From: an uncultured Oscillospiraceae bacterium
GTDB taxonomy: Bacteria > Bacillota > Clostridia > Oscillospirales > Oscillospiraceae
Direction: 5' to 3'
Length of the DNA: 64,000 nt
NCBI GenBank assembly: GCA_934591815.1
Contig: CAKTPV010000003.1
Coordinates: forward strand, 51,625 to 115,624
In this document: in pieces, positions 53,589 to 61,717 of the stretch
Layout of the letters: the number at the start of each line of letters is the position of its first letter
Position numbering within the stretch: the first letter of the stretch is position 1
The notes under the pieces: model-generated
The model's database searches: none
What the model was told of the DNA's origin: nothing
Seen by the model: only the letters and a program-made list of their open reading frames with translations
Translations under genes and position numbers: made by a program

Positions 53589-54369
53589 TTACAAAAACTG
53601 GATCCCCAAAGGGATGCTGTATTCGTTGATTGTCGGAACGATGCTGTCGCTTGCGCTGCTGCTCGTTTTCGGTGCATTCGGCATCGGTGTGAGCGGAAAG
53701 CTGCGCGTCGTGCTGGGCGTGGTATTTGGCATCGCCTTTGTCGTCTGTGCAAAGTACACAGAGTGGTGCGTGTATGCCTATCGGAGCTTTTCCTATGACG
53801 GCGAGCGCAAGCTCTCAAAGCAGATCATTGACGGCACGGCGAAGCATATCACACTGCCGGAGGGTGGCGTGGGGCTGGATATCGGCTGCGGCAGCGGCGC
53901 GCTGACCATTGCCTGCGCAAAGCGCAATCCCCAGGGGAAAATGGTCGGTATCGACCGCTGGGGCAAGGAGTACGCCTCCTTCAGCCTGCCGCTGTGCGAA
54001 AAAAACGCCGCTGCAGAGGGTGTGAAAAACGCTTCGTTCCGGCGCGGAAACGCCGTGAAGCTGGATTTCCCCGACGAGAGCTTCGACGCAGTGACCAGCA
54101 ACTATGTTTATCACAATATCACAGGAGCAGACAAGCAGGTGCTTCTGCTGGAAACACTGCGGGTGCTGAAAAAAGGCGGAACATTTGCTATCCATGACCT
54201 GATGTCGCCCGGTAGATACGGCGATATGCAGGCGTTTGTCCAAAAGCTCAGGGATATGGACTATGAGCGCGTGGAGCTGATGGACACGACCGACGGCAGC
54301 TTCATGACACCAAAGGAGGCCAAACGCCTGATGCTTCGCGGCTCGACATTGCTGCTGGGAAGAAAGTAA
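53578..54369 (+). CDS. membrane-anchored SAM-dependent methyltransferase
   Basis: A 263-residue protein. Two N-terminal TM segments (about residues 13-34 and 38-58) are followed by a class I methyltransferase domain with GLDIGCGSGALTIACAK, GIDRWGKEYASF and FDAVTSNYVYHNITG. AGAAAGGAG precedes the ATG. The membrane anchor suggests a lipid or membrane-delivered substrate. Confidence 0.82.
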   Translation: MKPDYKNWIPKGMLYSLIVGTMLSLALLLVFGAFGIGVSGKLRVVLGVVFGIAFVVCAKYTEWCVYAYRSFSYDGERKLSKQIIDGTAKHITLPEGGVGLDIGCGSGALTIACAKRNPQGKMVGIDRWGKEYASFSLPLCEKNAAAEGVKNASFRRGNAVKLDFPDESFDAVTSNYVYHNITGADKQVLLLETLRVLKKGGTFAIHDLMSPGRYGDMQAFVQKLRDMDYERVELMDTTDGSFMTPKEAKRLMLRGSTLLLGRK

Positions 54370-54464
54370 GGCGGCAATGACATCAGCAATTCTGGTCTGC
54401 ATCCGAGGCTTACTTCGCAGAGAACCATGGCATTGGGGCGCGGCGGCAGGCGGTGATCTTTGAA

Positions 54465-54484
54465 GAGCCGCCTTCGGGCGGCTT
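54465..54484 (+). terminator. UUCG tetraloop hairpin after methyltransferase
   Basis: AGCCGCC-TTCG-GGCGGCT with flanking wobble pair. Weak U-tract (TTCTC). Confidence 0.5.
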
Positions 54485-54498
54485 CTCAAGGGTTATAT

Positions 54499-54516
54499 GG
54501 TTAGAGTATGCTAACC
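54499..54516 (+). promoter_or_regulatory. metal-regulon operator 2 (GGTTAG-N6-CTAACC)
   Basis: GGTTAG AGTATG CTAACC, perfect dyad, followed 14 bp later by a strong ribosome site and the DUF3793 remnant, then the flavodoxin gene. Confidence 0.75.
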
Positions 54517-54545
54517 AATAAACGTTCAAAGGAGGAGAGAGCAGA

Positions 54546-54769
54546 GAGTTTCCGCACGAGGTGGGGCTGTTTCTCAGCTATCCGCCGGAGGATGTGAAGG
54601 GCTTCATCGACCATCGCGCCAGCGGCTTCAAATGCACCGGACTCTGGAGGGGCTACGGCGACGAAGAAAAAGCGCGCTCGCTATTCGAGAATACAGAAAA
54701 TGCACGGAGATCTACTGCACACCTTGGCAAAGCGGCTTAAAGCTGGAGCAGCTTGCCGTTGCAGTTTGA
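54546..54769 (+). pseudogene. DUF3793 family gene, N-terminus deleted and frameshifted
   Basis: EFPHEVGLFLSYPPEDVKGF, then IDHRASGFKCTGLW and GYGDEEKAR match the DUF3793 C-terminal half. After ARSLFEN the frame must shift by one base to continue as YRKCTEIYCTPWQSGLKLEQ and reach the stop at 54767. A strong AAAGGAGGAGAG lies immediately upstream with no start codon for this frame, so the first half was deleted between the ribosome site and this point. In related bacteria this gene commonly precedes flavodoxin. Confidence 0.65.
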
Positions 54770-54805
54770 TCATATAAAATCATTAAAAGAAAGGAACTTA
54801 CAAAC

Positions 54806-55228
54806 ATGAAAACTGCTGTTGTTTATTGGAGCGGTACGGGCAATACGGAGGCAATGGCGCAGGCCGTTGCCGAGGGCATGACCGCCGCGGGCGCGGAGGC
54901 TGTGCTGCTCACACCCGATCAGGTACAGCCCGGCGATCTGAACGCCTACGGTGCCATCGCCTTCGGCTGCCCCGCCATGGGCAGCGAGGTGCTGGAGGAA
55001 ATGGAGTTCCAGCCCATGTTCGATGCCTGCAAGCACAGCCTTGGCGGCAAACGCGTGGCGCTGTTCGGCTCCTACGGCTGGGGCGACGGCGAGTGGATGC
55101 GCACTTGGGAGAGTGACTGCGACAGCGCAGGGGTGAACCTCGTTTGCGAGAGCGTGATCTGCACGGAGACGCCCGACGACGCGGCGCTTGAAGCCTGCCG
55201 CGCCTTGGGCAAGGCGTTGGCGGAGTGA
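54806..55228 (+). CDS. flavodoxin
   Basis: A 140-residue FMN electron carrier. The phosphate-binding loop WSGTGNTEAMA (residues 8-18), FGCPAMGSEVLEE and FGSYGWGDGEWM are diagnostic. Flavodoxin replaces ferredoxin under iron limitation, in line with the upstream metal-regulon operator (54499). AAAGGA before the ATG. Confidence 0.92.
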   Translation: MKTAVVYWSGTGNTEAMAQAVAEGMTAAGAEAVLLTPDQVQPGDLNAYGAIAFGCPAMGSEVLEEMEFQPMFDACKHSLGGKRVALFGSYGWGDGEWMRTWESDCDSAGVNLVCESVICTETPDDAALEACRALGKALAE

Positions 55229-55299
55229 GAAATGATGCCCGCTGCTGACGATTGCTTCAGCGGCAGCTTGCGCGGGTTGCATTTGCCAAACAGCCTATC

Positions 55300-55339
55300 C
55301 GAAAGGCAGGGACACCTCTTACGGTGTTCCTGCCTTTCG
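55300..55339 (+). terminator. 17-bp terminator after flavodoxin
   Basis: Arms 55300-55316 and 55323-55339 pair with one G-T wobble and a 6-nt loop, followed by TTGT. Confidence 0.75.
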
Positions 55340-55553
55340 TTGTATGGCGAGTATTGAAAAAGAATATGCTCAAGCATCCAAGACAGGTGAACAGAGAGGC
55401 ACTGCGTCGAGTAGACGTAAAGCCGAATAAGAAAACGTGTTTGAATCGATTGAATCTTTCGCTGAAAGTTCTGAGACCTTCCCTCTCGGCACACGGATGA
55501 CATTGGGCAAACGGAAAATTCGCAGGAAAAGCAGGGAGGCCTGGTGTTCTACA

Positions 55554-55582
55554 TTGAAATCCCTGCGCGCTTATGGTACAAT
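55554..55582 (+). promoter_or_regulatory. promoter upstream of duplicated leader
   Basis: TTGAAA (55554-55559), 17 bp, TACAAT (55577-55582). A transcript from here would run through the palindromic leader and operator before the AraC gene. Confidence 0.55.
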
Positions 55583-55612
55583 ATTTTTCACAGGCGCTGT
55601 GCCGTCGGATTT

Positions 55613-55674
55613 GAGGCAAACTGCGTACAGGCAGCCTGCCTTTTCTTTCATCCGTCGGTTAGAGTAGGCTAACC
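55613..55674 (+). repeat. duplicated leader with metal-regulon operator 3
   Basis: This segment aligns without gaps to 44132-44193, about three quarters identical by eye, covering the CTGCCTTTTCTT stem end and the dyad. The operator itself is GGTTAG AGTAGG CTAACC at 55657-55674, a perfect match. The stretch 55340-55612 holds only the promoter at 55554. Confidence 0.7.
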
Positions 55675-55752
55675 TGTGCGCAGAACTGGAAAGGTGGAAT
55701 GGACCAATTTGCATAAAAGTGTCTAATGATGTGTCAGAGGAGGTGGTCTGGT

Positions 55753-56739
55753 ATGCAAGAAGCACGATATGATTTTCTTCATGGGCAAACGGATCGCAGC
55801 GACTTTTTCTCCCCCGCAATGCAGCAGCTTTGTGGTATTATGAAAGACAATCAGGTTGCTTTGCCAAGCGATATTGGAGAAGGATATTTCCGCTATATTT
55901 CACCGTGCCCCAATATCGAGATGTATATCTGCGATGTAATGTTTTACAGGGACACAGTATTGCGGGAGCAAGTGTATAAGGATTCTTTTTCCGTCATTTT
56001 CTCTCTTTCCGACGCATTGGAGTGGAAGGCTTCGGGCAGAAACCAAAAAACGTTGTTGGAAAAGGGAGATTGCTGCGTATACGGCAGCGGTCTGTTTGAT
56101 GCGGAAAATATCTATGAGGCAGGACAGAGATATATAGGCGTCGGGCTGAACCTGCATCCCTGTCGGTTTCGGTCTGTGATGGATGGCTTGCAGAAGAAAA
56201 AGGCTTGCACCGCCTTTAACGGGGGAAAAAACCCGCCAAAACATAGAATCACCGCTACCATAGAAGCTACAATACGCCAGATATTGCAGTGTAACTACAA
56301 TGACTGTGCAAAGTCATTGTATCAAGAAGGAAAGATACTGGAACTTGTTGCAGCCTTTGCGAACGAGATGATGGATCAGAATTCTGTTGCTGTGAAGGGT
56401 GAATTGAGCCGGGCGGATAGCGAGACGTTACTTCGGGTCAGGCGACAGATAGATGAGGGATTTCTGGAACCCGTGACCATCGCGGAGCTCTCCAAACAGC
56501 ACTTTATGTGTGAATCCAAACTCCGTGAGATATTTCGAAAGCACTATGGAATCACCATATATCAATATATGTTAAATCGCCGCATGGAGCATGCCTGTGA
56601 ACTGTTGTCTGCGCCCGATGCTCAGGTGAAAGACATAGCAGGGTTGGTGGGGTACAGCAACATCAGCCATTTCAGCGACGCCTTCCGAAAAAAGTTTGGA
56701 TGCACTCCGAGCGAATATAAGCGGAGCTTACCATTCTGA
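55753..56739 (+). CDS. AraC-family transcriptional regulator
   Basis: A 328-residue regulator. The N-terminal part (1-215) is a ligand-sensing domain without recognised family. The C-terminal AraC DNA-binding domain (about 225-325) has two helix-turn-helix units: ITIAELSKQHFMCESKLREIF-like, then VKDIAGLVGYSNISHFSDAF and FRKKFGCTPSEYKR. The ATG at 55753 has AGGAGG 9 nt upstream. An earlier ATG (55726/55729) lacks a site. AraC proteins of this type (YbtA/PchR) activate siderophore uptake, and this one is itself under operator 3. Confidence 0.87.
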   Translation: MQEARYDFLHGQTDRSDFFSPAMQQLCGIMKDNQVALPSDIGEGYFRYISPCPNIEMYICDVMFYRDTVLREQVYKDSFSVIFSLSDALEWKASGRNQKTLLEKGDCCVYGSGLFDAENIYEAGQRYIGVGLNLHPCRFRSVMDGLQKKKACTAFNGGKNPPKHRITATIEATIRQILQCNYNDCAKSLYQEGKILELVAAFANEMMDQNSVAVKGELSRADSETLLRVRRQIDEGFLEPVTIAELSKQHFMCESKLREIFRKHYGITIYQYMLNRRMEHACELLSAPDAQVKDIAGLVGYSNISHFSDAFRKKFGCTPSEYKRSLPF

Positions 56740-57071
56740 AATATAAAAGCAAAGACACAGGTGTATTCTTTTGTGGTTACTTGGATGGAAATTACAAAGA
56801 TTGCATCTTCCCTTGAAAAACCAGAATAGTAGGCAGCACATTTCGAGGAAGATCTTGCCCAGTGGAAACTATATCATTTGAAATGTGAGCTGCTCAGCAG
56901 CGGTATACACATCGATGTTAGTGCTGGGCGGAATTAACCGTACGCGCGGGGCTGCAAAACGAGCCTACGCACAAGTAAAACTTTGACCGCTGAAAAAGCA
57001 GAGCGGCGGGACAGATAGAGTCTGTCCCGCCGCTCGTGTTTTAAGGGCATATTGGCTTGATGAACCGGAAG
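56740..57071. other. gene-free stretch between convergent genes
   Basis: No gene seen. It holds the hairpin at 57001-57035. Confidence 0.55.
57001..57035. terminator. 14-bp hairpin, second copy of GGGACAG family
   Basis: Perfect stem GAGCGGCGGGACAG / CTGTCCCGCCGCTC, 7-nt loop, followed by GTGTTTT. The inner 12 bp equal the stem at 17711-17738. It separates the AraC gene from the convergent ClbS-like gene. Confidence 0.7.
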
Positions 57072-57590
57072 TTACAGCGCCGCCTTTTTCCATTTTCTGA
57101 TCTTAGTTCTAAAAGTTCCGAAAGGAGCAACAGTATTAACGTGAATGAACCTGTAAACTTCCCATACAGCTGCTTTTGTAGCATCATCAGCCCATTTTCT
57201 CATATGCGGCTTAAATAATTCATCCGCACTGAGCGAATCAATCATTGCGCAGATAGACTTGACATTTTCGTTCAGTTCGGCTTTCAACTCTTGAAGAGAC
57301 AAATGAGCGTAGGTATCCGTGAACCACTGATACAGCTCGCCAAGTTGGTTCCATTTGAATTCGTCCGACGGCGTCTTTACTTGAAGCCCCTTCCTTTCAT
57401 CTTCCTCCCATTTAAGAACCAATGTTGTCCAACCCACCTGATAGGCAAGGTTTTCTGCCGGGGTCCGGTCAACCTCATCAACCCTTTTATCTTTTAAGGC
57501 TTCTGGTATGCTGTCAAACTCCGAAATATATTTCTCAAATGTTTTATTGATTTCAGCTTTGAGTTCTTCTTTACTTTTGTATACTCGCAA
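57072..57590 (-). CDS. ClbS/DfsB-family four-helix bundle protein
   Basis: A 172-residue protein of the ClbS/DfsB (DUF1706) family. It has a DinB-like four-helix bundle with the family-typical NLAYQVGWTTLVLKWEEDE and WFTDTYAHLSLQELKAELN. ClbS protects colibactin producers from their own toxin. Other members have unknown roles. Start TTG 57590 has GGAGG 8 nt upstream. Divergent from the siderophore transporter operon. Confidence 0.8.
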   Translation of the reverse strand: MRVYKSKEELKAEINKTFEKYISEFDSIPEALKDKRVDEVDRTPAENLAYQVGWTTLVLKWEEDERKGLQVKTPSDEFKWNQLGELYQWFTDTYAHLSLQELKAELNENVKSICAMIDSLSADELFKPHMRKWADDATKAAVWEVYRFIHVNTVAPFGTFRTKIRKWKKAAL

Positions 57591-57741
57591 AAAAACACCT
57601 CCATAAATTTCGGTTTGTCTATTGAGCAATGATTCTGATTATAGCATAGCTTTGTGAATTATTCTATTACTGCACTGCGCATCATGGCGCTTTAGGGGAA
57701 AGACATGGCGTTTTCGGGGGGATTTTTCCTTTCGCCGACTG

Positions 57742-57772
57742 TATAATGGTAGGCGGTTAGAAAAGGTTAACC
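57742..57772 (+). promoter_or_regulatory. promoter -10 and metal-regulon operator 4
   Basis: TATAAT (57742-57747) is followed by GGTTAG AAAAGG TTAACC (57755-57772), one mismatch in the right half. An operator just downstream of the -10 would block initiation. Confidence 0.7.
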
Positions 57773-57824
57773 CCACACGGTTAAAGGACTCAGATGTTCT
57801 GTTATTTCGCTATGCGCGCCCGTT

Positions 57825-57842
57825 GGTTAGCTTGCTCTAACT
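57825..57842 (+). promoter_or_regulatory. metal-regulon operator 5
   Basis: GGTTAG CTTGCT CTAACT, 70 bp downstream of operator 4 and 29 bp before the binding-protein ATG, next to the AGGAGG ribosome site. Two operators on one gene suggest tight control. Confidence 0.7.
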
Positions 57843-57871
57843 AAAGATTTATTACTCAGGAGGTCATCAGA

Positions 57872-58846
57872 ATGAAAAATTTCGCAATGCTCATGTTGTG
57901 CCTTGTGCTTGTGTTTGCTCTTGCAGCCTGTGCTGGAACGGATACCACGCCGCAGGGATCGGTCTCGGATACCGTCACGGTAACGGATATGAAGGGCGAG
58001 GTTGCCATCCCGGCAAATCCACAGCGCATCGTTGATGTAGCTGGCTTGACAGAGGAACTTCTTATTCTGGATATGAAGGTAATTGCCTCGGCTAATACCA
58101 GCATGTTCGATGGGGTGTCTGTCCCCAAACATCTGACAACGCTTTTTGCCGAAAGAGGTATTGAGGTTGTCGGCAATTACTCCGGGTCTTCTTCTACCGG
58201 AGACCTGAACCTCGAAAAGATCGCGGAGTTAAAGCCTGATCTGATCATTATGAATATTCGCCATGAGAAGGTTTATGAACAACTCGCAGCTATTGCTCCC
58301 ACGGTCATGATCGACGATGACATAAGCTATGTTAACTGGCGCGGAAGATTTAAGCAACTGGGGCAGTGGTTTGATAAAGAAGCAGCCGTAGAAAAATGGC
58401 TTGCCGACTACGACGCCAAAGCTGCGGAGCTTGCGGCGAGAATCAGGGATATGATTGGGGACGAAACCTTTGCTGTATTGGAGGCCAATTCCGTTCATTT
58501 TGGTTCCTATTACATCTATCGCAGCGGCGGGCCGGGTGAGCTTGTCTACGATGAGCTGAAACTCACACCATCAGCCGGCGTACCGGAGAATGTCTGGGGT
58601 GAAGTGGTCGATGCGGAATACTTTTCCCTGATCGATGCAGATCACATCTTCTTCTTTAGCGACGACGGCAGAGCTGGAGACACGGGGAACCTTGCCGTGT
58701 GGAAGAATATGAAAGCGGTCAAAGCCGGCAACGTTTACTTTGGTATCAATGAGGATCAGTATAATATGGCTTTTACGGCGATGGGAAAGGAACTCTATTT
58801 GGAAAAACTCGCGAACGCGATTCTGAACCATGGGGACGTTGAGTAA
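57872..58846 (+). CDS. iron-siderophore ABC transporter substrate-binding lipoprotein
   Basis: A 324-residue FepB/FhuD-type lipoprotein. Signal peptide with lipobox FALAAC (Cys20), then the helical-backbone periplasmic-binding fold: VTDMKGEVAIPANPQRIVDV at about 35-54, KIAELKPDLIIMN and a long linking helix. It captures a ferric siderophore or cobalamin-like ligand outside the cell. First gene of a five-gene operon. Two GGTTAG dyads upstream. Confidence 0.92.
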   Translation: MKNFAMLMLCLVLVFALAACAGTDTTPQGSVSDTVTVTDMKGEVAIPANPQRIVDVAGLTEELLILDMKVIASANTSMFDGVSVPKHLTTLFAERGIEVVGNYSGSSSTGDLNLEKIAELKPDLIIMNIRHEKVYEQLAAIAPTVMIDDDISYVNWRGRFKQLGQWFDKEAAVEKWLADYDAKAAELAARIRDMIGDETFAVLEANSVHFGSYYIYRSGGPGELVYDELKLTPSAGVPENVWGEVVDAEYFSLIDADHIFFFSDDGRAGDTGNLAVWKNMKAVKAGNVYFGINEDQYNMAFTAMGKELYLEKLANAILNHGDVE

Positions 58847-59891
58847 GGAAACAGGCGCGGTTGCGGGAATATCGCAGAGACAAGAGAGATACAAACGCTC
58901 CGCGCCGGCTTTTCTGATTATTCTTGCCGCATTGGTGCTGCTGCTTGGGTTCTCAATGGTTCTCTCCGTCTGCACCGGCATTGCTGGCGGTAGCTTCAAG
59001 GTCTTTGCGGAAACGGTTATATACCCCGCCAAGGCTTCTGATGTTGGAATGATTATGTTGGAAATGCGTATGCCCAGGGCGCTGGCTGCCGGGCTGACAG
59101 GAATGGCCTTCGCTCTCTCCGGCGCTGTGATGCAGGGAATTACCAGAAACCCCCTGTCGGACGCCGGCCTTCTGGGGATCAATGCGGGAGCCGGTTTCTT
59201 TGTTGCACTGTCCGCAATTCTGTTTCCCGCCGCACCAGACATCGTGAAAACATGCGCCGCCTTTGCCGGAGCCGCTCTTGCGGTATTCATGGTCTATGGT
59301 TTCGGCGCCGGCAAACATAGATCCGAATCTTTCCGGTTCATTCTGGCAGGCGCTGCTGTATCAGCCCTGCTTACCGCGTTGAGTCAGGCGGTTTCTCTGG
59401 CGTTTGGAATCGTGAAATCCCTTTCTTTCTGGAGCGCGGGCAGTTTGTCCGGTGTGACATGGCAAAGCTTGAAAATGCTATCCCCGGTGATTCTCTCAGC
59501 CGGTGCGCTTGGTTTGCTTTTATCGAGCCGGCTATCAGCTCTGGCACTGGGAGAAGATAGCGCCGCCAGCTTGGGCGTAAATGTCCGCACGGTCAGGCTT
59601 TTCGGTATGCTTGTGGTGTTGCTGCTTGCGGGAGCCAGTGTATCGCTCGTGGGAGGCATCGCATTTATCGGTCTTATCGTACCGCATATATCCCGACTTC
59701 TTGTGGGCGGTGATTACCGCAGGCTGGTTCCCGTGTCTGCGCTCATGGGCGGCGTTGTGCTGGTGCTGTCGGATATTGCGGCGCGCATGATAAACGCCCC
59801 TTTTGATACGCCTGTCGGCGCACTGGTATCCATCCTCGGCGTGCCCGTCTTTTTTGCGCTTACTTTCAGGAAGGAGGGCATGGTCTTATGA
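58830..59891 (+). CDS. iron-siderophore ABC permease (FecCD family)
   Basis: A 353-residue inner-membrane permease with nine or ten TM segments. Motifs include LEMRMPRALAAGLTGMAFAL, GITRNPLSDAGLLGINAGAG and GGIAFIGLIVPHISRLLVG. It starts inside the binding-protein gene (17-nt overlap), with no better start later, and overlaps the second permease gene by ATGA. Confidence 0.92.
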   Translation: MGTLSKETGAVAGISQRQERYKRSAPAFLIILAALVLLLGFSMVLSVCTGIAGGSFKVFAETVIYPAKASDVGMIMLEMRMPRALAAGLTGMAFALSGAVMQGITRNPLSDAGLLGINAGAGFFVALSAILFPAAPDIVKTCAAFAGAALAVFMVYGFGAGKHRSESFRFILAGAAVSALLTALSQAVSLAFGIVKSLSFWSAGSLSGVTWQSLKMLSPVILSAGALGLLLSSRLSALALGEDSAASLGVNVRTVRLFGMLVVLLLAGASVSLVGGIAFIGLIVPHISRLLVGGDYRRLVPVSALMGGVVLVLSDIAARMINAPFDTPVGALVSILGVPVFFALTFRKEGMVL

Positions 59892-60886
59892 AAAAGAAAA
59901 CCAGACAGCTCCTTATCCTCAACGGTCTTCTTATCCTGATTGTAGCTGCGGCTATCTTATCCGTTAACAGTGGTTACGCAAGAATTCCCTTCTCGACTGC
60001 GGTTCACAGCATATTCCAACCGCATATGGAGGGAACCTCCGTAGTCGTAGCGCAGTTTCGCGTTCCGAGAATCGTCCTCGCCGTTCTATGTGGGATGGGT
60101 CTGGCACTTGCCGGATGCGTTATGCAGACTGTCACGGGTAATCCGCTGGCCGATCCGGGGATATTGGGCATAAACGCAGGGGCGGGATTTGCCGTTATGC
60201 TGTTCCTGACATTTTTCCCTGCACTGCATATACGTACCATGGCATACCAGCCGATATTTGCCATAGCGGGCGGGCTTTGCACAACGGGACTGCTGTATCT
60301 TTTTGCAAAGAGGAACGGAAAACTCCTCCCAATATATTTTCTGTTGGGCGGCATCGGTCTTGCGTCCCTATTTTCTTCTTTTATGCTGATCATGGCCGCG
60401 AACATGGACAACAGCAGCTATCAGCTCGTGGCAAGATGGCTGGCAGGAAATATTTGGGGAACGAGCTGGCATCAGGTTCTTGCCCTGTTGCCCTATATGC
60501 TCATACTGGTTCCTTTTCTTCTTACAAAGTCGAACATACTGGATATTCTCATTTTAGGAGAGAATACGGCCATTTCTCTGGGGATAGCCGTAGAGAGGGA
60601 GTTGAGACTGCTCCTGATTGCATCGGTGGCTCTTACCTCTGCCTGCGTTGCCGTCAGCGGAGGGATCGGTTTTGTGGGACTGGTAGCGCCGCATATGGCA
60701 CGAAGGTTGATTGGAGGCAGACACCACGCCCTCATGCCTGCCTCCATGCTGCTGGGGGCGCTGCTGTTGCTTTTGGCAGACACGTTGGGACGGTCTGCCT
60801 TTCAGCCGAGGGAGATCCCGGTTGGTATCGTGATCTCCGTGCTTTCGGCTCCGTATTTTCTGTTCCTGCTCCGCAGGTATTTTTAA
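59888..60886 (+). CDS. iron-siderophore ABC permease (FecCD family)
   Basis: A 332-residue permease, paralogue of the previous one, with FRVPRIVLAVLCGMGLALAG, QTVTGNPLADPGILGINAGA and GGIGFVGLVAPHMARRLIGG. The two permeases form a heterodimeric channel. The gene ends 6 bp before the ATPase gene. Confidence 0.92.
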   Translation: MKKKTRQLLILNGLLILIVAAAILSVNSGYARIPFSTAVHSIFQPHMEGTSVVVAQFRVPRIVLAVLCGMGLALAGCVMQTVTGNPLADPGILGINAGAGFAVMLFLTFFPALHIRTMAYQPIFAIAGGLCTTGLLYLFAKRNGKLLPIYFLLGGIGLASLFSSFMLIMAANMDNSSYQLVARWLAGNIWGTSWHQVLALLPYMLILVPFLLTKSNILDILILGENTAISLGIAVERELRLLLIASVALTSACVAVSGGIGFVGLVAPHMARRLIGGRHHALMPASMLLGALLLLLADTLGRSAFQPREIPVGIVISVLSAPYFLFLLRRYF

Positions 60887-60892
60887 GGGAGG

Positions 60893-61717
60893 ATGTCTAT
60901 GCTTTCACGTATGCAGGCAAAGGGTTTGTCTGCCGGATATAACGGGGAGGCCGTCTTCAGGGGGCTTGACTTAAAAATCCCTGAAGGCAGCATAACCACC
61001 TTGATAGGCTCCAACGGCTCTGGAAAATCCACCATACTGAAGACACTGTGCCGGATCATTTCCCCGGATTCCGGCGCAGTATACCTTGATGGCGAAGCGA
61101 TCCACAAAATGCCGACAAAGCGTGTTGCCCAGAGACTTGCGCTGCTGCCGCAGGGAGCGCAAGCCCCTGCCGGCATCACAGTCGGCGACCTTGTGGAATA
61201 CGGGCGTTTTCCTTACAGGTCGGCGCTAAGTGGTCTCGGCGAAAAGGATCGGGAGATCATTCAGTGGGCTCTTGCCAGTACAGGCATGAGTTCCCTTGAA
61301 CATAGAGAAATGGAGAGGCTTTCGGGAGGTCAACAACAGCGGGCATGGATCGCCATGGCGTTGGCGCAGAAAACCGGATTGCTGTTTCTGGATGAACCCA
61401 CGACCTATTTGGACATCTCGCACCAACTGGATATATTGTACCTTCTGCGCCGCCTCAACCGGGAAAATGGTGTTACCATCGTAATGGTTCTTCATGATTT
61501 AAATCATGCCATCATGTTTTCCGACTATTTGGTGGCGATCAAAGACGGGATGCTGCACAGCGCAGGTACGCCGCAAGAGGTTATTACCCAGCAGGCGTTG
61601 CGGGAAATCTTTGATGTAGAAGCGGAGGTCATTACACATCCGGTATTAAATGTTCCGGTATGCCTTCCCTTCAGGATAACGGAGCAGAACAAAAAAACAG
61701 GAGGTTCGAACACATGA
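60893..61717 (+). CDS. iron-siderophore ABC transporter ATPase (FepC/FhuC-like)
   Basis: A 274-residue ATPase. Walker A GSNGSGKST, signature LSGGQQQRAWIAMA, Walker B LLFLDEPTTYLD with the FepC-typical HQLDILYLLRRLN. Start ATG 60893 (or 60899). It overlaps the FMN-binding lipoprotein gene by ATGA. Confidence 0.93.
   Translation: MSMLSRMQAKGLSAGYNGEAVFRGLDLKIPEGSITTLIGSNGSGKSTILKTLCRIISPDSGAVYLDGEAIHKMPTKRVAQRLALLPQGAQAPAGITVGDLVEYGRFPYRSALSGLGEKDREIIQWALASTGMSSLEHREMERLSGGQQQRAWIAMALAQKTGLLFLDEPTTYLDISHQLDILYLLRRLNRENGVTIVMVLHDLNHAIMFSDYLVAIKDGMLHSAGTPQEVITQQALREIFDVEAEVITHPVLNVPVCLPFRITEQNKKTGGSNT

Noticed and set aside
54806..55228. Alternative plus-strand frames over the flavodoxin gene
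   Set aside because: Arg/Gly-rich shadow frames. The flavodoxin frame has all motifs and a ribosome site.
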